Position numbers and translations under genes: made by a program. Below are positions 53,317 to 61,373 of a DNA stretch of 64,000 nt, one piece after another. The notes under the pieces were generated by a model that did not search any database, was not told the origin of the DNA, and saw only the letters and a program-made list of their open reading frames with translations. This stretch comes from CAMCXE01 sp046347475. GTDB taxonomy: Bacteria; Pseudomonadota; Gammaproteobacteria; Pseudomonadales; Cellvibrionaceae. The stretch is from the NCBI GenBank assembly GCA_046347475.1, contig JAXMGD010000003.1, forward strand, positions 620,001-684,000, in the 5' to 3' direction. Positions within the stretch are counted from its first letter, which is position 1; each line of letters starts with the position of its first letter.

Positions 53317-53433
53317 GCCCTCACCCTGGCCGGGCGCCCCCAACTCTCTCCCTGAGAGAGCGAGCTTAGAACACTCTCTTAAATTTAGCAGGCCCCAATC
53401 CCCTCTCCCTTAGGGAGAGGGTTAGGGTGAGGG
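53317..53433. repeat. Palindromic repeat array, right of the DUF559 gene
   Basis: Contains CTCTCTCCCTGAGAGAGCGAG near 53344-53364 and CCCTCTCCCTTAGGGAGAGGG at 53401-53421, with flanks (AGCA-GGCCCCAATC and GTTAGGGTGAGGG) matching the last unit of the left array. Confidence 0.75.
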
Positions 53434-53595
53434 CTGCTCTTCAAGTGCGCGAGGATTTAGTTAAAAAGTATTTTAGGGTGTTGAGGTAATCGTGTCCTCA
53501 GGCTCTGCGTGGGAGTGCATATTCCTGGCCTCATTGTTTTTTTGTGCGCCGTATCACGCTGTGTGGAAGATGAATTATTTTTGGAGTGTATGTTT

Positions 53596-54141
53596 ATGAA
53601 AACAGCTGATAGCAATGTTTTACTCGCAACCCTAGAACAACGTTTTTTAAAAAATATGGCCAGGCACCCATCGCTTAAATGGGATGCCCTGCACGCAAAA
53701 CTAATAGGCAACGAATCTGCCCTCGCTGCGCTCACTAGCATGGAAGAAACCGGTGGAGAGCCGGATGTAATAGGTTTTGATGCGGCCAGTCAGCAGTATA
53801 TTTTTTGCGACTGCGCAGCGGAAAGCCCTACAGGGCGGCGCAGCCTGTGTTATGACCAAGCCGCTTTGGATACGCGCAAAGAAAATAAACCCAAGGGCAG
53901 CGCCTGTGCGCTTGCAGCCGAAATGGGCATTGAATTATTAACCGAAGAGGAGTACCGCACTTTGCAAACCCTCGGCGAATTCGATAAAAAAACCTCCAGC
54001 TGGATAACCACGCCTGCATCTGTGCGCAACCTCGGCGGCGCCTTATTTTGCGACCGCCGTTATGGGCAGGTGTTTACCTACCACAATGGCGCGGAATCCT
54101 ACTACGCCGCGCGCGGATTTCGCGGTGTGTTGCGGGTTTAA
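53596..54141 (+). CDS. DUF4256 family protein
   Basis: 181 residues from the ATG at 53596; the ATG at 53590 is also possible, with GGAG upstream of both. Family-like stretches are ATLEQRFLKNMARHPSLKWDAL, EETGGEPDVIGFD, FCDCAAESPTGRRSLCYD and GGALFCDRRYGQVFTYHNGAESYY. Cytosolic, no signal. Function unknown. The convergent hydrolase gene ends 16 bp away. Confidence 0.8.
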   Translation: MKTADSNVLLATLEQRFLKNMARHPSLKWDALHAKLIGNESALAALTSMEETGGEPDVIGFDAASQQYIFCDCAAESPTGRRSLCYDQAALDTRKENKPKGSACALAAEMGIELLTEEEYRTLQTLGEFDKKTSSWITTPASVRNLGGALFCDRRYGQVFTYHNGAESYYAARGFRGVLRV

Positions 54142-54156
54142 CTCTATAGCCTAATT

Positions 54157-55182
54157 TTATAAATAACTTTTTATAAATTGCTGCATGTCGGGGACTAGTT
54201 TTTTATAGTCGTGGCCTACATTCGGCACCAGCTTAAATTGCGCATTGCAGCGCACGCCACTATTTTTGGCAAATTCCTGCATGCTGCTTACCCAAAACTG
54301 CGCGCGCAGCACATGGTTGTCACCACCAATATTATCCACATGGCGTATAGGTGTTGTGTCTTGGTCACCCACAATTAAAAGACTGGGCACAGCGGCGGCG
54401 CTCAGCCACCAATCCGGCGAGGGTTGAATATCAAATTTTTGATCAACACTGCGGCCCTCCCAGTTTTGCGAATAAGTGCGCCTGCCCATACCTAAAGGCC
54501 ATTTTAAATTTTTATCCGGAAAGGCAAGCCAAGCCGGTGCACTATAGGTCGCTGCGATTACACGTGAGGCGTGGCGAATTAAATATCGATTGGCAAACTG
54601 CGCTCCGGCAGAATGGCCAACCAAATAAAATCGACCGTCGTATTCTTGGTTGCGGCTTTGAAATTCAGCAATAATTTCATGCAGGTATTCATCGGCAGGC
54701 ATATCCCGCCCAAATAACCCCCTATAACCGCCATCGCCAGATGCCTTTTGTGTTACCGCAAAAGCCGCATTATCAAATACCGGCGCCACCAGCGTTAAAC
54801 CCTGTTCATCAGCAAAATTTATCCAGGGTTCGAGCATTTGCTGGGCGGCAATAAATTCAGTTTTACGCTCAGAAAACATGCCGTGGGCCAGCACTAGGAT
54901 TTTAAGTGTGCGAGCAGCATTGCGGCCCTTGTACAGATAATAATTACCGTGGGCGGTTTTATTCAGCGCAATTGCGTTACTCGTTTTAGTCTCAGGCGGT
55001 TGGTTGGTTTCTTTGTTCTGAGCGGTGGGTTCGCTTGCTGAATTATTTTGCCGTGCGTTGAGCTTCGCCGCAGGGTCATCCGCAAAATGCCAACGGCCTT
55101 TTTCGTCTTGCCATTTTTTAATCTCGGCCTGGGCTGAGGTGGCGAGGGCAATAAGGCAGGTTAGTAGTAACAATCTGAGCAT
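54157..55182 (-). CDS. Exported alpha/beta-hydrolase with N-terminal DUF4124 domain
   Basis: 341 residues. After a signal peptide (ends AQA) comes a DUF4124-type segment (EIKKWQDEKGRWHFADDP), then a low-complexity linker rich in Asn/Gln/Thr (~40-70). The hydrolase domain has the nucleophile elbow GHSAGAQFANRYL, Asp in GDQDTTPIRH and a late His in VGHDYKK. It resembles the polyhydroxybutyrate-depolymerase/feruloyl-esterase-like exported hydrolases; the substrate is unknown, possibly an ester in plant material. Confidence 0.8.
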   Translation of the reverse strand: MLRLLLLTCLIALATSAQAEIKKWQDEKGRWHFADDPAAKLNARQNNSASEPTAQNKETNQPPETKTSNAIALNKTAHGNYYLYKGRNAARTLKILVLAHGMFSERKTEFIAAQQMLEPWINFADEQGLTLVAPVFDNAAFAVTQKASGDGGYRGLFGRDMPADEYLHEIIAEFQSRNQEYDGRFYLVGHSAGAQFANRYLIRHASRVIAATYSAPAWLAFPDKNLKWPLGMGRRTYSQNWEGRSVDQKFDIQPSPDWWLSAAAVPSLLIVGDQDTTPIRHVDNIGGDNHVLRAQFWVSSMQEFAKNSGVRCNAQFKLVPNVGHDYKKLVPDMQQFIKSYL

Positions 55183-55590
55183 TTTATTATTCCTTTTTGT
55201 AGGGGTGATCTAGGTGGCAGTGTGATAGGTTCGCAAACGCTAAAAATTTTATTCTGTATTATTATTGAGTCAAATGCCATTGCCTAGCTCGTCTCATCCG
55301 GGTGGTAATCCACAAAGATTGCCACCCAAACCTGTACTATCGTAAAGCTGGCAAATTTCTCGCTCTTTGCAACGTCCAATAGTGCGCGCTGCCTTGGCCG
55401 AAAGTTGTTGCGTGGCTTCCCTCGCAGGTGTACACCGCCCACTCAGCTCGACAGGGTGCCGTATACAGAGGCTGTCATATAATGTTGTAGAGTAACTGTA
55501 GGCCAACAGTCTGTGTCTAGCTTAGATAGGTGGGGCAGCCTAAAAACCCGAACACAAATGTCACTGGGATTAACTCCCAAGGAGAGCACA
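55183..55590. other. Intergenic region with no supported gene
   Basis: About 408 bp. A leftward frame at 55294-55506 would encode 70 Cys-containing residues but has no ribosome site or known relatives, so it is not called. A frame upstream of the next pseudogene (from 55513) continues into it and may be its remnant leader. No repeat family was found. Confidence 0.4.
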
Positions 55591-56483
55591 ATGTGGGTAG
55601 ATATACCACCAAATCAGAATGTACCTTGCGTAATTTATGTGGCGGAAAATCATGCGCGTTTACCTTCATCTTCTGAAAAAAACCAACGGATAAAGATCTA
55701 AAAATAGGTGTTTGTGTCGATATAAATCAGGAAAAGAATATTCCAGTTGTTGCTGGTATGAGTGTTTATTTCGCACAAAAGTTTGGCGTTGATTCAAGGA
55801 TTAAGAATTTTAATGATTTTAAAATTAATATCATTTCTGGTCCTTCCCATGGGGTTTTGACATCTATTTCTGATGGTAGGACTTATTACTTTAAGGCTGA
55901 TTCTGGTTATGAAGGAGAGGACAGCTTTGTTGCGATAGTAGAAGCTGACGGCAAGAAATTAGAGCTGCACTATACCCTGATGGTAGTTAACTTTTCGAAA
56001 GCATATGAGTGCGAAAAGGAGAGTTGGGAAATCGGCCTTTTACCCAGCGTAAGTGGTGTACAGACTGAACTTTCTGCCAATAACCTAATTAACGGTGCTT
56101 ATAGCTTATTTAATAGTTTTCAGAGTCTCCCCGGCACCAGCCTAGGCCAAACCACCGGCACCGGCCCAAATGCCAAAATCACCCTAGACACCGACGCCGC
56201 TGGCTACGGCTGGTTTATCGACTCATCGCCACTCAACAGCGACGAATTCCTACCCACCGCCGACGCCAATATCTGGCAAGCCAAAGCGGGTAGTGCAGCG
56301 GAAGGCAAGATGGATCTGTTCTCGGTGCTGCTGCACGAATACGGCTACAACCTGGGTTTGGAACATAGCGCCGCCGCCATGCCCGCCACATTAAAACTCG
56401 GCGAGCGCCGTTTGTTTACACCCGAAAAGCTGGCCCAGTTGGATCGACTGCACATTACCTTTAGCGCCCTGGTGGTGGCCTGA
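55591..56483 (+). pseudogene. Frameshifted remnant of a large surface protein with a mutated metzincin-like site
   Basis: Two frames join across a run of seven A (55676-55682). The first ends ...NHARLPSSSEK; the second continues KPTDKDLKIGVCVDINQEKNIPVVAGMSVYF and is open to 56483. Without a shift neither makes a sensible start. The C-terminal 110 residues (TDAAGYGWFIDSSPLNS, then HEYGYNLGLEHS) resemble the protease-like end of very large repeat proteins in Cellvibrio relatives. The metzincin pattern HExxHxxGxxH is altered, with Tyr at the second His. Base composition changes sharply near 56130, from AT-rich to GC-rich, as if two pieces had been joined. Confidence 0.6.
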
Positions 56484-56567
56484 ATTACTGCCCTTTGAGC
56501 CCAAGCACACTGTAATTCTAAGCGCCTCGATAATTGCGCGGCTAGTTTCTCTCGATAGTGTGTTCAC

Positions 56568-56593
56568 AAAAAAGGCCTGTAATACAGGCCTTT
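56568..56593 (-). terminator. Rho-independent terminator of the leftward gene 56613-57107
   Basis: A perfect 10-bp stem (AAAGGCCTGT/ACAGGCCTTT at 56571-56580 and 56584-56593) with a 3-base loop is followed, on the minus strand, by a T-run. It lies 20 bases past the stop of the gene and probably ends the biotin operon transcript as well. Confidence 0.88.
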
Positions 56594-56612
56594 CGCGCGC
56601 AAAATTGGTAAT

Positions 56613-57107
56613 TTAAGCCGTTTGTGTTGGCATTCCCACCTGCGCCACCAACTCCTCGCGAATTTTTTGATTTAACCAAGGCTCAATCACCATAAAACCA
56701 AACTCTGGGCTAAAGGGTTGGTATTTTTGATTGCCTGCATAACGCACCACTTTGCCGTTTTGAATTTCCGCCACGCCGATAATATCTTCCTCGCTTAAGG
56801 CCTTGCCCTGGGCGCGGCCGCGTGCGTCGGTGACCCAGAGATGGCCGTTTTGTTGTTTTTGCGCTTCGGCCACTAGGCCGGGGCAGTGGGCCACGTGGCG
56901 GGCGATGGCCCAGTTTAAAAAGTCGATGTATTGCGGGTTGGTGGTGAAGGTTTCGGCTTCGCCTTCTTGTTGCGTAAATTCACCAATGAGGGCGTAGCTT
57001 TTTAGGCCGTGCTGGCGGGTGGATTCTTCGGGTAATAAAGAGGCTAAGCGGCGTGAACGGCCTGCGTCGGTGACGGTGTAAACATAAACATCATTGTGAT
57101 TAGACAT
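56613..57107 (-). CDS. Conserved-looking hypothetical protein downstream of bioHC
   Basis: 164 residues, cytosolic, no family recognised. It begins MSNHNDVYVYTVTDAGRSRRLASLL and ends with a hydrophilic helix-rich part. It lies 45 bp after bioHC on the same strand and is followed by the terminator, so it may be the last gene of the operon, in the place where bioD is often found. It has no P-loop and is not BioD. Function unknown. Confidence 0.65.
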   Translation of the reverse strand: MSNHNDVYVYTVTDAGRSRRLASLLPEESTRQHGLKSYALIGEFTQQEGEAETFTTNPQYIDFLNWAIARHVAHCPGLVAEAQKQQNGHLWVTDARGRAQGKALSEEDIIGVAEIQNGKVVRYAGNQKYQPFSPEFGFMVIEPWLNQKIREELVAQVGMPTQTA

Positions 57108-57152
57108 AGGGACCTGGCATTTAACTGTGGTGAAAGAAGCGTGATGAAATAT

Positions 57153-58637
57153 TTAAGCCCGCAAGCATAAGGTCAACACCTCATAGGTGACAAACCAGTT
57201 GCGGCCATCCCAGCCGTATTTGCCCATGGCGTCACTAAACGCGCGCCAGTGGCCTGGGCTCATCAGCCCCTTAAAGCGCTGGGGCTGCTGGTTTTTGGCG
57301 CCTATGCCCTTCAGGCCCATCAGCAATTCTCGCAGGCTGGTCGCCTGAATACTGTGGCTGGCCGCGTGCCAGGTGAGCTGGCTAAACCCCGCTGCTTGGC
57401 ATTGGGCGAGGATGCTTGCTTGGCTGGGGAAGGGGTTGATGTGGTGGTAGTGGTCTACCTCGGCCCAGGCGCGGGCCAGCCCCCCGAGGGTGCCGTCCAT
57501 CAGGGTGTTAAACACCAGCAACCCGCCGGGAGCCAGGCAGCGTTTGGCTTCGGCTAAAACGCTTGGCAGGTTGCACCACTGCAGGGCCAGGTTGGCGGTA
57601 ATGGCATCGAAGGCTTGGTTAACAAAGGGCAGTTGTTCGGCATCAGCCTGCAGTTTGGCGGCGCCTGCGGGCAGGGTTTGCAGCATGCCCCAGGCTAAAT
57701 CCAGGTTGGCAACCCATGGGGTTGGTTGGCGGGCCTGCAGCTCGCGGGCGATAAAACCGGTGCCGCAGCCTAGGTCGAGTATCTGGCTGTGTTGCGGCTG
57801 GATGTGGGCCAGCAGTTCGCGGCCCAGGCGCTGTTGCAGCAGGGCGTATTGGTCGTAATGGGGCGCTGCGCGGCTGAAGGCGCGGGCGATGCTGCGGTTT
57901 TGCGCGCGGTCCAGCTCGGCGAGGGCTTGGTTAATAAAGGCTGCCCCTTCTAGCGGAATCAGATGGCCGCCAGGGATGGTGCGGCTGTGGGGGCACCGGC
58001 CTGCGGCCGCGACGGGCACTAGGGCATCCTGCTCGGCAAACAGGTGGCGCTGGGGTTTATTGAGCCCTGCCAGAATGGCGCTGTTGTCGATCTGCCCCAG
58101 CCAGCTGAGCGCTTCGGCCCAGGCGCTTATGTGTAGCGCTGGCGCGAGGGTTTTTACCTGCGCCAACAGGGCCTTGCGGTTAGGGCTGCCCTGCGCCTGC
58201 AGCTGGCTAAAGCGCTGCAGGGTGGCGGCAGGGTCTTGCGCAAAGCTGCTGTGAAAGCTCGCCAAAACCTCGGCTGCTAGGGCCTCTGGCCAATGGGGGC
58301 GGGCGATAAAACTGGGGTTAGCCGCCAGGGTGAGCAGCCCTTTTACCTTGGGGGAGCTGGCCAATTGGCCCGCGAGCATGCCGCCTAATGACCAGCCGAG
58401 CAGTAGGCAACCTTCAGGCAGCAGGGCTTCCAGTTCGCTGAGGATGGCGGCTAGGTTGAGGGTTGGCTCGGTATCCAAGGCGGCAAAGCCGGGCAGGTCT
58501 ATAGCGTAGATGGGCCGACCGCTGGGGTATTGGGCGAGCCAGTCCTGCCAGATGCGGCTGTTATGGCCCCAGCCGTGCAAAAGCACCAGGGGCAGGCGCC
58601 CAGGTTCGGCGCCGCTGCGCAGTAGGGTTAGATCCAC
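57153..58637 (-). CDS. bioHC: Bifunctional biotin synthesis protein BioHC (esterase-methyltransferase fusion)
   Basis: 494 residues joining two enzymes of pimelate synthesis. The N-terminal half (~1-245) is a BioH-type hydrolase with LHGWGHNSRIW, nucleophile GWSLGG, and the Asp and His of AEQDALVP and GGHLIPLEG; it removes the methyl ester from pimeloyl-ACP. The C-terminal half (~250-494) is BioC, the methyltransferase that caps malonyl-ACP, with the SAM loop LDLGCGTGF and ADAEQLPF. The first half would undo the second's product only after chain extension. Such fusions are annotated in Saccharophagus/Teredinibacter relatives. It overlaps bioF by 10 bases. Confidence 0.93.
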   Translation of the reverse strand: MDLTLLRSGAEPGRLPLVLLHGWGHNSRIWQDWLAQYPSGRPIYAIDLPGFAALDTEPTLNLAAILSELEALLPEGCLLLGWSLGGMLAGQLASSPKVKGLLTLAANPSFIARPHWPEALAAEVLASFHSSFAQDPAATLQRFSQLQAQGSPNRKALLAQVKTLAPALHISAWAEALSWLGQIDNSAILAGLNKPQRHLFAEQDALVPVAAAGRCPHSRTIPGGHLIPLEGAAFINQALAELDRAQNRSIARAFSRAAPHYDQYALLQQRLGRELLAHIQPQHSQILDLGCGTGFIARELQARQPTPWVANLDLAWGMLQTLPAGAAKLQADAEQLPFVNQAFDAITANLALQWCNLPSVLAEAKRCLAPGGLLVFNTLMDGTLGGLARAWAEVDHYHHINPFPSQASILAQCQAAGFSQLTWHAASHSIQATSLRELLMGLKGIGAKNQQPQRFKGLMSPGHWRAFSDAMGKYGWDGRNWFVTYEVLTLCLRA

Positions 58638-59812
58638 GGGGCCTCGCTTTGGGCCAGCTCGGCCAGGGTATCGAGCAGGGCCTCAAGCTGCGCCCGGCTG
58701 TGGCCTGCGGTGAGGGTGATGCGTAGTCGGGCAGTGCCTTTGGGTACGGTGGGCGGGCGTATGGCGCCCACCCAAAAACCGCGCTGGGCAAGCCTGTGCT
58801 GCCAGCTGAGGGCGCGGGCGTTGTCGCCTAGAATCAGCGGCTGAATTGCGGTTTGGCTGGGGGCGAGCGGCAGGGCGCGCGCCTTGGCACCGGCCACAAA
58901 GTGGTTGATATGCGTGCGCAGGCGCTGCCTGCGCTCCGGCTCCTGCTGCACCAACTGCAGGGCGGCCGAGGTGGCGGCGGCCAGGGCGGGCGGCAGGGCG
59001 GTGGTGTAAATATAGGTGCGGGCAAATTGCACCAGGCAGTCGATTAAATCCTCGCTACCGGCAATAAAAGCCCCGGCACAGCCCAGGGCTTTGCCCAGGG
59101 TGGCCATGTAAATCGGCACCTGTTCGCCGCTTAAGCCCGCCGATTCTGCGCTGCCACCGCCATTGGGGCCGAGCACGCCAAAGCCGTGGGCATCATCCAC
59201 CAGCAGCCAGGCATTGCGTGCTTGGCTCAGTTGGGCGAGTTCCAGGAGCGGTGCCCGGTCGCCATCCATGCTGAACACTCCGTCTACGGCAACCAATTTG
59301 TAGCGGGCGCTGGAGCGCTCCAGGCGGGCGTCTAGGTCGGTCATATCGTTATGTTTAAAGCGCTCGAAGGCGGCGCCGGATAACAGGCCGCCGTCGATCA
59401 GGCTAGCGTGGTTTAGGCGGTCTTCAAAAATACCGTCCTGGCGGCCCAGCAGGGTGGTGATTACGCCTAAGTTGGCGGCATAACCGCTGGAAAACACCAG
59501 CGCCCTCGCCCGCCCGGTAAACCCGGCGAGTTCTTCTTCTAAAGCCTGATGGGGGGCGCTGTGGCCGCACACCAAATGGGAGGCGCCAGAGCCGAAGCCG
59601 TATTGGTGCGCCGCCTGGCTGAATGCCTCCTGTAATTTGGGGTGGGCGGCCAGGCTTAAATAATCGTTGCTGCAAAAATTCACCAACCGCCGCCCACCCT
59701 CCACTACCTCCGGGCCTTGGGGGGATTCTAAACACAGGCGGCGGCGGTAGAGGTGGGCCTCTTTGCGCTCGGCGAGTTTGCTCGCTAGGAAGTGGGCGAG
59801 GGAGTCGGTCAT
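58628..59812 (-). CDS. bioF: 8-amino-7-oxononanoate synthase
   Basis: PLP enzyme that condenses pimeloyl-ACP with alanine. 394 residues from the ATG at 59812 (MTDSLAHFLASKL), giving the family length; the in-frame ATG at 59845 is less likely. The PLP lysine is in YMATLGKALGCAG; HASLIDGGLLSGA, VDDAHGFGVLGPNGGG and the N-terminal NFCSNDYLSLAAHP are characteristic. In the usual order bioF follows bioB directly; here 1.5 kb of foreign-looking genes separate them. Confidence 0.95.
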   Translation of the reverse strand: MTDSLAHFLASKLAERKEAHLYRRRLCLESPQGPEVVEGGRRLVNFCSNDYLSLAAHPKLQEAFSQAAHQYGFGSGASHLVCGHSAPHQALEEELAGFTGRARALVFSSGYAANLGVITTLLGRQDGIFEDRLNHASLIDGGLLSGAAFERFKHNDMTDLDARLERSSARYKLVAVDGVFSMDGDRAPLLELAQLSQARNAWLLVDDAHGFGVLGPNGGGSAESAGLSGEQVPIYMATLGKALGCAGAFIAGSEDLIDCLVQFARTYIYTTALPPALAAATSAALQLVQQEPERRQRLRTHINHFVAGAKARALPLAPSQTAIQPLILGDNARALSWQHRLAQRGFWVGAIRPPTVPKGTARLRITLTAGHSRAQLEALLDTLAELAQSEAPWI

Positions 59813-59868
59813 GGTTTTGTGCCTAATCAGGCGCGCCATGCGCAAGTGTTCATGCTATTAATCGCCGA

Positions 59869-60174
59869 CTATTGTGCATCGGATATTTTTTCCCAAATAT
59901 GTTCATAGCCTGCCCGCTGTAAATAACCCGCAATCGAATACATTATTTTTTCATTCCAAAATTCATTGGATTCACTAAATAAACGAGGAATATTGTGCAC
60001 ATCATCTTCGATGGATCGATCAACCATTCGCCAAAAGAAAAGGCTTAAATATTCGGCATCTTGCGCGGACTCCACCTTGCCTGATTCGAGAATGTGTATG
60101 ATTTTTTTGTCGCCCATTTTTTCTGCGAAATGAATGATGTATTTTTTTTCTTCAGGGAATTTATAGGTGATCAT
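59869..60174 (-). CDS. Small protein coupled to the Tse2-like gene; immunity/antitoxin candidate
   Basis: 101 residues from the ATG at 60174, which overlaps the stop of the preceding gene by ATGA, so the two are translated together. An upstream in-frame start would lie inside that gene. No known family is recognised, but it is a diverged relative of the product of 38672-38935, sharing S-x2-DAE-x-L, M-x-D, NI and the ending IW-x-KIS. It is acidic and helical, as expected for a protein that masks a toxin. AT-rich compared with bioF and bioB. The role is inferred from coupling and from the neighbour. Confidence 0.6.
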   Translation of the reverse strand: MITYKFPEEKKYIIHFAEKMGDKKIIHILESGKVESAQDAEYLSLFFWRMVDRSIEDDVHNIPRLFSESNEFWNEKIMYSIAGYLQRAGYEHIWEKISDAQ

Positions 60175-60647
60175 AAAATTTTCTCCCCATTGCGTATAAC
60201 CGACATCCTTCGGGCAACGATTTTTAATTTGATTACAAGGCTTGAAATGTGCATTTTTTCCGTTGCAGCAAGGAAATGGTGCCCCTTTTTGTCTATATCC
60301 GCTATGAAAGATAGCTTTGTAGGTATGTCGGCCTCTTTCAGAATCCAATAAATATCAATTTGTCGGTTTTTGTTGTGGCGCTGTTTTAATTTGTACACAT
60401 CCTTAAGATTTTGATAGGTTGAGGAGAACGATAGCCCCATTTGGTCGTGGGGTAAAACCCATTGCTCGTCAGGCGACATAAACCAGTCTTTGACCCTCAC
60501 GCCTTGAATTAATGCCTCAGATTCTGATACGTCTCTACGGCGATATAATGTTGGGTGGCTCCATTTGGGGGTTGGCCTTAGAACCATTCCCTCTAGTTCT
60601 TTTATTGTTTCGCTCAGGTCATTTATTGTTTTGAATTGCTCTAGCAT
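60171..60647 (-). CDS. Tse2-like toxin candidate
   Basis: 158 residues, cytosolic, no signal peptide. From memory of Pseudomonas Tse2, the second half fits in order: GLSFSS (cf. GTSVFD), ADIPTKLSFIAD (cf. TDIPPDLKVKQD), KKGHHFLAATEKM (cf. QATHYTIMPAKPM), and a closing helix with Arg (IVARRMSVI). LYRRRDV near residue 35 could match the early LYRAV. Tse2 is an NAD-dependent toxin with an ADP-ribosyltransferase-like fold, neutralised by the small Tsi2; the coupled small downstream gene fits this. Similarity is modest, so other toxin families cannot be excluded. AT-rich, inserted between bioB and bioF. Confidence 0.5.
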   Translation of the reverse strand: MLEQFKTINDLSETIKELEGMVLRPTPKWSHPTLYRRRDVSESEALIQGVRVKDWFMSPDEQWVLPHDQMGLSFSSTYQNLKDVYKLKQRHNKNRQIDIYWILKEADIPTKLSFIADIDKKGHHFLAATEKMHISSLVIKLKIVARRMSVIRNGEKIL

Positions 60648-60672
60648 TGAGTCATCCTTAGTTTATGTCGTA

Positions 60673-61359
60673 TCAAGCTCTGTTTTTCAGGTCGCTGCAG
60701 TTGGATAATTGATGGATTCTTTTATTGCTTAAAATAAATATGTGTTCAAAGAAGGTGGCGGGGTTCGTTTGGGTCAATTTTTCGAGTTCAACTAAAGCTT
60801 GCGCCACATCTAAAGCGGGTGCTCTCCAGTTGTCGTAGATCAGTAACCACTTTTCATTGGTGGGCCAAGTAATATCTTGGTAGTGCTTGTCTTTTTTGTG
60901 AATATGATAGGCCATAGCCGCAGCCCAATTTTCTTCTGGCTCAGAACCCATCCAGGGAGGATTTAAGTGATTGTTCTTTATTTCTTCAATTAGCTTTTTC
61001 GCACTTTTTTTCTTTTCGCCTGGTATGGATTTCCTTGCAAAATAAATATCGGGAATCAGTCCTCTGACTCGCAGCGAGTCCAATTGCGCTGCGTTTGGGC
61101 ATACAGCTTCGGTATGTTCAATACCAATAGAAATGTCTGGGTGCTCTACTTTGAAATCTGGGCGCTGTCCCTTTGATAGGCAAATAGGGTACTTAAATTC
61201 ATTTCGCTCACACAGATATTTCAATAAACCGACTATGGCATACATTTCCGTATGATTAGAGGTTCTTCCCATTGTCCTCGGGGGAACCTCTGGGCAGAGA
61301 CTATCGAGTAATAAGAGAAGCTCTTGCTTGCCATTGGCATTAATGATTGTGGTGTACAT
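60673..61359 (-). CDS. Unknown protein with PD-(D/E)XK-like motif
   Basis: 228 residues from the ATG at 61359; a TTG at 61377 overlapping the bioB stop (TTGA) would add six residues and is possible. Neither has a clear ribosome site. RPDFKVEHPDISIGIEHTEAV, preceded by an Asn-His-Thr-Glu helix near residue 35, resembles the core of PD-(D/E)XK nuclease-fold proteins (Asp, then Glu-x-Thr/Lys). The C-terminal part (EKWLLIYDNWRAP and IFILSN) looks like a companion beta-alpha unit. AT-rich, same strand as the bio genes, 25 bp before the Tse2-like gene. Function unknown; nuclease activity is a guess from the motif. Confidence 0.55.
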   Translation of the reverse strand: MYTTIINANGKQELLLLLDSLCPEVPPRTMGRTSNHTEMYAIVGLLKYLCERNEFKYPICLSKGQRPDFKVEHPDISIGIEHTEAVCPNAAQLDSLRVRGLIPDIYFARKSIPGEKKKSAKKLIEEIKNNHLNPPWMGSEPEENWAAAMAYHIHKKDKHYQDITWPTNEKWLLIYDNWRAPALDVAQALVELEKLTQTNPATFFEHIFILSNKRIHQLSNCSDLKNRA

Positions 61360-61373
61360 AAAATTAAAGTTGT

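Noticed and set aside
52738..53433. Repeated palindromes considered as a CRISPR array
   Set aside because: Units are irregularly spaced, imperfect, interrupted by a gene and have no uniform spacers; no cas genes are present.
55294..55506. 70-residue leftward frame with several cysteines
   Set aside because: No ribosome site, no recognised family and no operon partner; too little support to call a gene.
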